DNA of 64,000 nucleotides, from assembly GCA_943737045.1 (NCBI GenBank), contig CALSFV010000258.1, positions 496,001-560,000 on the forward strand, written 5' to 3'. Of the stretch, positions 37,548 through 48,100 are shown in pieces. The position numbers were made by a program, and so were the translations under genes. Within the stretch, counting starts at the first letter, position 1. The number at the start of each line of letters is the position of its first letter. Source of the stretch: Parapristionchus giblindavisi (lineage: Eukaryota; Nematoda; Chromadorea; Rhabditida; Diplogasteridae). Below the pieces are notes generated by a model, which did no database searches, was not told the DNA's origin, and saw nothing but the letters and a program-made list of their open reading frames with translations.

Positions 37548-37574
37548 ATGCGGCGAATCTCAGACAGGTTTGGT
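37548..37574 (-). promoter_or_regulatory. Proximal sequence element of U4 copy 2
   Basis: On the minus strand ACCAAACCTGTCTGAGATTC then GCCGCAT, at the same distance from the U4 start as in copy 1. Confidence 0.7.
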
Positions 37575-37849
37575 CGTAGGGGAATTTATAAGGTCGATTC
37601 ATTTGAGATTTCTATTGATTCGATGAAATCACTGTCAAATGAATTTTGTAAATGATTAACAAAAAAATATTCTTGCAAATAATAAATTACAGGGACAAAA
37701 CTCTGATTACGTACTGTACATACTTTAGTCTCAAATGTTTTTTGCTTGTTCAGTGAAAGAAAGTCCTTCATATAATTATAATATGACCTCATAGAAATGG
37801 AATGGTTATTATTCTTACAAATGAGTTCATTCTTATTCTTCATCTACTC

Positions 37850-40014
37850 ATGTTTTCTCCTTTGTCTCTTTTCTCAGTTTCTTCTTTCTGGTGCTTCGCC
37901 TCCATTTTCACGATGGTTATAACTGTTATGGTAATCTATATTTCATTAATTTGAATTTTATCTATTTTTGAATATGTCAAATAATATGAATTCTGTCTCT
38001 TATGCCAAATCAATTTATTGAATCATATAAATTCATTTTCAGATGTTCAATGCTTTAAATAACGAAATCGATGATTGGTACAGAGAGGCTAAACACATGC
38101 TACATGAGTCCACCGTATACCTACCGTATTCCTTCAAAAAAAATTATTCCATTCAGGACCTCGCATTAGCTTCTCATTTTCATATCACTGGTCGTCTACC
38201 ACGAAGCGCCTATCCCCCCAGGCAGTGCGGTAGGTCAATTTGCATAATGTTTTAAAGATGTCGAATAATAGAATGATTTGAGTCTGCCCTGCAATGCCAT
38301 CATCTTCGTGTCCATCCGGTCAACCCGGACCTCCTGGACAACCGAGTACTCAAGGATCTCAAATGAATATGAATATGATGAATCAACAACGAACTATAGG
38401 AAGAAGACCTTGTCCAAGTATCAATAACTAACTTTTTTACCGTAATATGCACACTCTTAGTACGTATATCTACGTCTTGTTAAAGAATTTAGTAAATTAT
38501 GCCTGCTTTCTATAGCTCTTGATTTTTTTTTAAAATCATTATATCTAGGTAATTGTCGAAACAATCGTCGATGTCCATGTAGATCAACTTCTCCTCCAAC
38601 AACTACAACCGTACCCATCTACAGTACCACTCGTACAGTAATCATTGGTCCTCCTGGACCATCCGGACCCCCTGGACCTCCTGGAGAAACTACGGTATTA
38701 AGCTTGTCTTGTATTCAATTACTGTTTTCTTTTTTATCTTCAAGATATAACAGAATTATAAAGTAGAAAAACTGTCAAATTAATCATTCAATTTCAGGAA
38801 CAAATCATTCGAGGTCCCCCTGGTTACCCTGGTCCAAAAGGAGATCCTGGACCACCAGGTCAATTAAATAATTATATATAATATAAAACCTTTCTTTTTT
38901 TACTTTTCTGGAATAGTAAAAAATATGATCTCTTGTGGTCTCACTTATTGAATAGGTCAAATTTATTCATTAATGAGAGAGAATGAAGATGTTTTTTTCT
39001 GTGATCAAATAAATAAAAGATAAGATATCGAGATAAGGAGATTACAAGACAAAATAATGCGATGTTTCGTCTATTCATAACTTTATTCTGTAGGTCCTCG
39101 AGGTCCAATGGGTCCTCCAGGAGAACGTGGTCCTCCATCGTATCAGTACACATATGGACCTCCTGCACCTGGTATCTTTGATCTTTGATCTTTGATCTTT
39201 ATCCAATTGATGTTCATAGGCCCACCCGGTAGACCTGGCAGACCTGGACGTCGTGGAAAACCGGGTCCACCCGGTCGAAAGGGATTTCCCGGTCCTGCGG
39301 GCGATGAAGGGTGTCCTGGAATGAATGGTGATAGAGGTCAAGATGGATATCCTGGAAAAGTAAACTTTTTATCTGTAATCTCTGATCTTTGGTCTTTGAA
39401 AATTTAAAAATCTCCTATGTATATGGTTTGGCATGTAAATATTATCGAAGACTATTCACCGCCGATTAATCGACAGATTTATTTATTTTTCATAATAATA
39501 ATAATATTGATAATTATATTTATTAGAAGTAGAATTGGCATGCCAGATGACTTGAGCTATCAAGGGCGAAAGATGGAGGTTTTTTTTAATTACAATGAAT
39601 AAGAAGATGAAATAACGAATAAAAAAATCAATCAATGGAACTTTATTTAATACATTATTGTAAATGTTCAAATATTAATTTGAGAGAGGACAACCGGGAC
39701 GTGATGGATCATCCATTCAATGTCCATGTAATACACAACAATCATATGAATACAGTAATCCATCCAATCAACTTCCTCCATACATTCCACCCGTAAGTAC
39801 CTACAGTAACCCACTCCCTGAAGATCCTACGACGTATATGGCTCCCGCTACTGACTACAATAACGAAGAGAATAGAGGGTATGATAGTGGTTCAACTAGG
39901 TCAGAATACTCTTCAAGTGGGTCAGATTATTCATCGCCCTCAGTTAGTCCATCTTATGATAGAAGACAACAACGATCAACTCTTATTGTTTTTGATGGTT
40001 TCCTACAACTTTGA
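37850..40014 (+). CDS. Cuticle collagen 3
   Basis: Cuticle collagen. Nine exons: 37850-37930, 38043-38114, 38157-38229, 38283-38417, 38549-38694, 38798-38858, 39094-39171, 39220-39359, 39685-40014; 1116 bp, 371 residues, all junctions in frame. [13 protein letters not shown] opens a hydrophobic anchor, then an N-domain ([18 protein letters not shown]). RLPR at 64-67 is a furin-like site. Gly-X-Y blocks are separated by Cys-rich pieces ([24 protein letters not shown]) and followed by one long basic block ([16 protein letters not shown]). The last exon starts with a GAG acceptor, has CPC, and ends in a Ser/Tyr/Asn-rich tail. Intron 2 could be read through without a stop; I prefer splicing because the inserted residues are unlike collagens. 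Met residues (QMNMNMMN) are unusual. Confidence 0.92.
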
Positions 40015-40149
40015 AAGACTCGAATCTTTGTATGTATGTTTCATTGTATTTCTTTGCTTTTCTTAATAATAATAAATATTTTTAAAGGTTCTACTAATTA
40101 TTTTAAAACCCAATTGTCTCAGAAATATAAAATTTTCTTCCATGTGAAC

Positions 40150-41672
40150 ACGATTATCACGCGTGTCGCGTAAGGATCGATACAACTGACGGACAATGAA
40201 AAAAATGAAAATTTGGTTTAAATCATTTTTGGATAGCCCTGACAGTGCCGGAGAAGATAGCGTTTCGATTTTTTGTCTAAGATCAATTTTGACGAAGATA
40301 GACGCCGTTGACTGTCGGAATTTGTGGAAAAGTCTTAACTTTCACCCGCCATAGCTCGCTTTGGAATGGGAATAGCGAAAATATCACAGAGACATAAATT
40401 GTAGAGAATTTTCAGGAGAATCGAAATAACGCAAACAGAAATTACACAATCGATTTTTCATCAACTTATGTGGCAGAAAGCTGACGTTTGCACCACAAAT
40501 CGATTGTACAGTAACTTTTTGGTTCAGATGATAGATATTGAGAATACGCATCGATTGATGTATAGTTATGGGGGTCAAATCGTGGCCGCGATGTGAGTTT
40601 TTTCCCAAAAAAACGAGTCTAAAATCCCGGACTTAGCCGATTTCTCGCTCGAGAGGTGGAAGGGTCACTTTGATCTACCCACTCTTCTCTCGTTGATCAG
40701 TGATTTACCAACTTTTTTGTTAGTTTTACGTGTTTTCAAGCGTTTCCAACAGCTTTCCCTGTTTCCTGAATATATTGTTCCACTTCCAGTGTGCTTCCAC
40801 GACGAAGAACACACGTGAGCGGAGAGAAACGAGTCGGAGGATGAATCGGAGATGGAAGATGACGTCTTTGAGGGCGAGGATGAGGAAGAGGATGAAGACG
40901 AATTTAATGAGATAATTAATGATAAGCAGGATGAGGATAGTTTTCGTCGGGAGACTATCGAGGCCGGAATAGACTCCATCTTTGATAAATAGATTGTTGC
41001 TTGTTCATATTTCCATTGTTTACATATTAATTCCCTCTTTGAATTAGGTTTTAGTTATGATTTTCAGTTATTTCTACGCTTTTTTTCCAAGTTCAATGCA
41101 CATAAATACCAAGAAATATCATTGATCAGCGAGAGATGAGTGGGTAGATCAAAGTGATCCTTCCACATCTCGAGCGAAAAATCGGCTAAGTCCGGGATTT
41201 TAGACTCGTTTTTTTGGGAAAAACTCATATCGCGGCCATGATTTGACCCCCATAACTATACATCAATCGATGCGTATTCTCAATATCTATCATCTGAACC
41301 AAAAAGTTACTGTACAATCGATTTGTGGTGCAAACGTCAGCTTTCTGCCACATAAGTTGATGAAAAATCGATTTTGTAATTTCTGTTTGTGTTATTTCGA
41401 TTCTCCTGAAAATTCTCTACAATTTATGTCTCTGTGATATTTTCGCTACTCCCATTCCAAAGCGAGCTATGGCGGGTGAAAGTCAAGACTTTTCCACAAA
41501 TTCCGATAGTCAACGACGTCTATCTTCGTCAAAATTGATCTTAGACAAAAAATCGAAACGCTATCTTCTCCGGCACTGTCAGGGCTATCCAAAAATATTC
41601 AATATGATAAGGGTTAGATTTTGTCCGATCACCCCACGATTTTGTCTTGATCCTTACGTGACAGGCGTGTTA
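40150..41672. mobile_element. Foldback element, ~1.5 kb, with acidic ORF in the loop
   Basis: Two arms of about 500-550 bp, about 40150-40705 and 41115-41672, are reverse complements with few differences; near the outer ends TCACGCGTGTCGCGTAAGG faces its complement. The identical-looking 64-74 aa ORFs at 40384-40608 (-) and 41243-41437 (+) are the same arm sequence. The loop (about 400 bp) carries an open frame described separately. No clear target duplication. Confidence 0.85.
40819..40992 (+). pseudogene. Acidic C-terminal coding fragment in foldback loop
   Basis: 57 codons open to a TAG: starts AERNESEDESEMEDD, continues with Glu/Asp runs and ends RETIEAGIDSIFDK. Its biased composition and clean end look like the last exon of a protein. 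It may be the residue of the element's own transposase or of a captured host exon. Not identified. Confidence 0.35.
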
Positions 41673-41937
41673 TGTCTATGCTTTTAAATGATAAAGAGAC
41701 AAACAAAACAGAAATCTTCTATTGTGATTTTGTAAAAAAAACATCGAAAAGCTTGTGACACAAGGTGATCTAATATATCTGACAATGAGATACGTAGCTC
41801 GATTGATCCGATCTCTATTCCCATCAGCTTTGCGCTGTGACGATTTGCGTTTATGATAAATTAAATCTGGCAATGTAACGTATGACCAAGTTTTGTCCCT
41901 GTAGAATATCAAGCGCTGTTAGTCATCATCGTCATCA
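41673..41937 (+). pseudogene. Decayed U4 fragment upstream of tRNA-Glu
   Basis: At 41826 AGCTTTGCGCTGTGACGATT matches the U4 5' end with changes and then decays by about 41855. The preceding CTCGATTGATCCGATCTC matches the 5' flank of U4 copy 2, so gene plus promoter-proximal DNA was duplicated. The rest of the interval shows nothing. Confidence 0.6.
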
Positions 41938-42008
41938 TCCGATGTGGTCTAGTGGTTAGGATTTGCGGCTCTCACCCGCAAGGCCGGGGTTCGATTCCCC
42001 GCATCGGA
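41938..42008 (+). tRNA. tRNA-Glu (CTC), second copy
   Basis: Identical 71-nt sequence to 5165-5235, opposite strand, anticodon CTC at the centre of CTCTCAC. A TTTT run follows. Confidence 0.97.
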
Positions 42009-43076
42009 ATTAACCTTTTGTTAGTGTTTTTTGTTGATTAATTGCCTCATGAGATCAGGTTTGGTGAATTGTTCAATGAATAATTAAACGAAATAGTTGA
42101 AAGTAATTTATGCCTCATTATTTTTTTCGAAAAAATAGTTTCTATTTTGTTATCCACAAACGGTATCCAGCCTGCGAAGTAAAATGGATAGAGCTGGAAT
42201 TGAAGTATATTGCAGTACCGTTTGAGTATAAATATTAGAATCAGAAAATAGATTAGTTACTCGACAAGAAATTTCGGATCTCGCACGATATTAGAAAATG
42301 ACAACCGTTTCTCTAACATCTTGTTCTTGTTCTCTTCAGTCTTGTTCGCAATTATCATCTTGTTACATTCCAAATATCCCAACGTCTAGCATTTGTCACA
42401 AAAATATGAATTGTTGTGTGAAAAATATTAGTAGAAGATATGTTTGTGATCAAATAATAATACTTTATTAATCGTTTCCAAATCATAATCATATCATAAA
42501 ACCTACTAGGAGTCTGTAAAACAACCTCTAATTAGCAAAGAAAACACGTAAGATACGAGCACATAATCGATCGATAGATATAGTAAATAAATTGAATATG
42601 AATAATGAAGAGTGATCTATCTCGTTAACAATCATTTCAAGTATATCACAGATGAATTATAAAGTCACCATAGTCGAATGCTGGGAGATGATCACGGGGT
42701 ACGGTAGAGTGTTTGACTACAATAACGATAGGATACGGTATATAATAAGATATACGGTAGCCGAGTCACGAGGAAGAGTTTGTCATTGCAATATGAGAGA
42801 AGAAAGAAGAAGAAAAGGCGAATAAGAGATAAATAATACTAGATAGAGAAAGTTCAATCAGTCTTAATTTTAATTACAGAAAATTATATAAGGAGACTTA
42901 TCAACCGATCTCTAATAAATACTATATATACATGATTAAAGAAATTCCCACCCATAGAGAAAGAACAAAAATCACGGCACAATATATACGATACATACAA
43001 CTACGAAGAAAAATTACAATATACAAAATGAACGAGATGAATGATTACATATCCGCGTATCCGCTTCTCCGACCGC
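42009..43076. other. Intergenic, tRNA-Glu to hpo-27 3' end
   Basis: AT-rich; presumably includes the hpo-27 3' UTR near 43076. The only item worth noting is a small Cys-rich ORF (separate entry). Confidence 0.4.
42298..42471 (+). CDS. Possible small Cys-rich peptide ORF
   Basis: 57 codons from ATG to TAA with nine Cys (pattern includes TSCSCSLQSCSQLSSCY and NCCVKN). No obvious signal peptide and no spliced extension. Could be chance; weak. Confidence 0.2.
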   Translation: MTTVSLTSCSCSLQSCSQLSSCYIPNIPTSSICHKNMNCCVKNISRRYVCDQIIILY

Positions 43077-45128
43077 TTAGACATACGCGTGAAGAGCGGA
43101 GATGGCGCGTGCGGTTGACACACGGACACCCACATCTTCTGGATCTTTGAGTAGTAGTACAAGACCTGAAGAGCAATATTTCCTTTGATCATTTTCACTT
43201 TCAAATTCATAATGATTTCATATTACAGTCAGGAACATTCCATCGCAAGTTAATCTTTAGACTTGGATTCAAATTCCACAGTAATCTCGAATCGGCCAAT
43301 TTTTCAATCTATCAAGTCCTCTGGCAACGATTGGCCTGACAGTCGCATAGTCCCTTTTCCTCACTAATGAGACAGGAAAGGGGTCATAAAGTAGTGAGAG
43401 AGGCGAGAGGAGTGAGAGAGTACAGACAACGATAGTGAATGAGAGAGTATGGACCATGGAGAGAGAGTGACAATATTCGCTTTATTAACAAGGTGGAAGA
43501 TGAGCTCAAAAGAATGCTCGATTAGGATACAATAGTATAGCATCTAATCATAAAGTGACCGAGTATGACCAAAGGGAAAATAGAGAGCGACTCAATACGA
43601 TTAGTACCATATCTATCATCTACTTATTATATACACATATTTGAATATAACGACCAATAGTATAGTACCTGCTAGTAGAACGACAGGCAACACTACACAA
43701 AAATCAATATTTCACAACGAAGACATTGATCTACGCTATATCATACCATAACTAATCAATATTCTCACCTGATAGAATGATCTCCCTTGATATGGTTGAT
43801 CGAATATCTGCAGTAAGTGAACCCAATAGATGACCAGTTAATTGAGCGGCGGCCGAACGAATACGAGGCTGAGAACTCTGAACAAAGATCAAAGATCAAA
43901 GATCTGTCGATAGTTGTCATACCTTGTAATAGTTGGAGATGGTGAGAGCGTATTGATTAACATAATCAGGGAAGGCTGATGCTAAGGCACTCGCCATATC
44001 CTTTGTGAAGGATGAATAGTTAGAACAAATTAATGTTGATGATGAGATGTGAGACTGAATCGAGAATACTTAGGGACTTAATACTTAGTATGCCCTAACG
44101 ATAAGTCATAAATAGTTCAGAAAGATAAAGATGGAAGATTCTTGTTTCATCCATTCTATGAAACAGTAAAGACTAAACTTACATTGACCACACTGGCAAT
44201 GAGTTGAGTGGCAAACAACGGCGCAGACTGCTGGAGGCAACGACAACACGCCTATAGTTTGATCATTAATCATTGTAGTTTGATCTTTGATCTCTTACCT
44301 TTCGAACTTCCTCATCCTCTTCGTTCATATGTAGAATAATAATGACGATGTTCGCATGAAGATGATGAGCGAAATCGGACTGAACAATTAGATAATCAAT
44401 AATCGAAATAGATAAATGCGATAATCAAACAATAATTGATATAGATAAATCCTATAATCAATCAATAACCTCTTCCTTTGCTCCAACTCTCGCAGCCATC
44501 TCTCCAAATAGACGGAAAGCGGCTGCACGAAGGAAGGATGATTCCTGAATGGAAGAGATGTACAGTACTCCATGGAGAGTAATCAATCGATAATTACCTT
44601 ATCGAAACAAGGTCGAACTTTGAGTAGAACTTGAGGAAGAATGGAACGTAATTGAGAGTCACTTGCATTGCCTATCAACTTATTCAGTGAGACAATCGAC
44701 TCCGTTGCCACCTAAAAGAATTTAAAGATCAAAGATCAGATACCAAAGATCAATCATCACAAATAAATATCCCATCAATGCATAAATAAACTCCTATACC
44801 GCACAGAGAGAGCGTATTACGGTATAGGGTAGATCACTCTATCCTCTCTCATCTCTCTATAGACCACTTCCTATCGATCGATATGACCATCCACTCAATT
44901 CCTCTCACAAATCTCTATTCATCTCTACCTTATCTCTCTACTAATCCCTTATTATTCGAATTCTGTTTTCTTATATTTCATAATATCGATTGATTGATTG
45001 TACCTCATCCTTTCTATCTCCAACATCATCTAATCCTTCCATTGCAGCATCCACACAGACTGCAGAATATCGTGTTGCTCGTTCAGCCAATCCTCCCATA
45101 CCACGAATGGATAACTGATGTTACGGTA

Positions 45129-45159
<31 letters not shown>

Positions 45160-48100
45160 GTTGTTGTTGTTATTATTATTAAAATAGTAATTCATCTGTA
45201 CTGTATTCTATTCTAACAACCTATTTTACAAGTTACTCTCAGATCTCAATCATAGTCTATTACTAGGAATTAAAGTAACAAAAGCTCTGTTCTTTCCACA
45301 CAACCATCATATTTCTCATATCTGTTACCATTCTCACAACCTAATAGATCAATTCACTTCCCATATTGTATACTTCTCAAATTCCTTCATTCTCCCATAC
45401 TCTACCTCTTCATCTTCCCCTCTCTCTCCCTCTCCCCCTCTCCCTCTCCTTCTGATCAAGTCTCGCTTAGCAGTCATCATACCCCATGGCCCCTCTTTCC
45501 TTCTTCTCCTTCTTGACTCATGTAATGAACTCCGCCCATAATTGTATCACCATATTTTCTATCATTATTCTACATCTATCCATCCATTCAATCTTAAAGT
45601 TTGTCTTATTCATCTAGTATCGTATATAGATTACTGTACTGCATTCAATCTCAATCATTTTAATGATTCTCTTGCTCTTTATAAATAGTTTATGTACATT
45701 ACAATTATTATAACCATTTTGATTTCATCAACTCGCTTTTCATTCGAAAATTTAATTAAAAGTATAAATATTATTATTACTAATAATACCATAATCCTTA
45801 CAGCATGGAGCCAGCTAAGCGACCATGTCTAACGGAGATCGTTCCCTATCCTAATCCCCCCGTCACCCAGACGACTAACGTCAACAATTTCATATACATG
45901 CCTAACTACAATACTCAAGGTACCGTAATCCGCATATTTCTAGCTCACTGTAACAGCACAACTCATAATATTATTACAGATGCTTGGAATCATCAACAGC
46001 AATTGTACTATCAATCGATGCAGTCCATGATGTCACAGTATGCTCCACCATCTTATTATGGAGTAAGTCATATCAATCGATTATTTGTCATTACCGTATT
46101 CCTTTTAAGAATCCAATGTCATTACTCCCATTTTCATCGTATCCAATGGAAACAAAGTTCTTCCCCGAACATCCTATCGTGCAACATCCTATGATCACTC
46201 CTCAACTACCGGTACCGTAATCTCATCTTACCTTTATACTAATCAATAATCTTTATCTTTCCAGATGGGATCAACAATGATGACTCCAGATTCAGATGAC
46301 GTCACACGAAGATCACCAAATCCTTCAGAACAGATTGGATTTGAAGTTACTCCAACAGGACGTCCATTGACTACTCCACAAGGAGGAGGAACAAATGATA
46401 GAAAGAGAAAGATATCTGATATTTCTGATGAGAAAAAGAATGAAGATGACGATCAAGAGAAGGAAGAGAATAATGAGGTAGTTATAGTACCTATTGCAAT
46501 TTAATAACTATTGATTTGAATATATTAAAATAATGTAATAAAGACTACAATAATAATCCATTACAGAATGCGCTTCCTGTACTCGGAAATATGCTCCAAG
46601 GTGCAATGGAATCAAGAGTCGTTGAAGATAAGCCAGAAGTATTCTGTCGTGTAAGTCTTTCAAAGATCAAAGATCAAGTAACAATTTATCATATTAGGTT
46701 GCCGGCCGTCTTACCGTTGTTGGTAATCCAAAGTCATATGATGTCTGTGTAGATGAAGTGTGTAGACGTGTTCTAGCTCCTGAAAGTCTCAACAAGAGCA
46801 CACTTGGACCTCTTCTTCGAAGGTACGAAAGATCAAAGATCAACTTTTAGATCTCATCTTTTAGATCAAAGATCTTATTAGTAAATCATACTTTACAGAG
46901 GAAAGATCAAGGGTTGTGGTGATGAGCTGATTGAGCTTGTTAAGCGTCGTGGTTTACTCTTATCTAAACAACTCAAGAAGAAATCATTCTCAAATTGCTT
47001 CACTGCTTTCCTTGAAGGTTCGTTTACCCTACAGCATTATATATTAACCGTAAAATTCATCCTAAAATTTCCTTGATATTTAGCGTAACCTCATACATTC
47101 TTCCTTCTAGTTACCGTAACCTTATAAACTCTTCTTTCTAGTTACCGTAATCTTCCATTTCAGGTGAGAGTTTGAAATTCTCTGAAGATCATGAGAATCT
47201 AATGGAGAAGCACATTCCCATCATCTCAATTGCTCGTCTTATTATCAAGGATTATCCATCAGTCATGCAGTGTAAGGCCGATGCAACCAATACAAGGTAT
47301 ACTGTACATCTATAATATACTGTAGATCATTCAATCAATATCAATTATAGAGCAATTCTTGAAGAACAAATAAAGGAGATGGAGGTATGGAGTGTGGATG
47401 GGGCAGCAGGTACATCTCACAATGGACACCCATTAAGGTTAGTTAATCAGAGAATACAGATCAAAAATCAAAGATCAAAGAATCATTCTATTCAGAAATT
47501 ATTCACTGCTCACACATTATTTTGGTGTTCTCGAATGGAAAGTCTTCGCTCGTTTCTTCCATAAGATTCTCCTATATCTTGAACAGGTACCAACTTATCC
47601 ATCATATACTCAATAATCAATAATCAATAATTCACTCAATAATCAATCAATATTGTAGGAGTGTGATGAAGCAATCAAAAAGTTCATCCTTCCAATCAAT
47701 TCTGATATCCCTGGAGGTGCACTTGATCTCGATATGCCCGAGCCACCCTATATCCATCTACCAGAGAATCATTCTGATGTATCTCCCAAGTTTGCCGAGG
47801 TCAGATCATTCAATCACTTGTCTTAAGTCATTCGCTTAATTCACTAAATCTCTCTTATAAGAAAAAAATCAAAAAGACATAAATCAATAATCAATAAATC
47901 AATAAGTCTATCAATTATCACTGATTCAGGTTCCTGGTCGTCTCGCTCTCGACAACAGAAAGTACAACATAACTGTGGCAGAGGTTAATCGACGAATTCG
48001 AGCGCCAGAGTGTCTCAATCTATCCCTTCTCGGAGCTCTTCTTAGAAAGTCAGTTTACCAATGACCTACCGTATCTTTAATCATAATCAACTACCGTAAT

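Noticed and set aside
40384..41437. Near-identical 64-74 aa proteins on opposite strands
   Set aside because: They are the two arms of a foldback element, not a duplicated gene.
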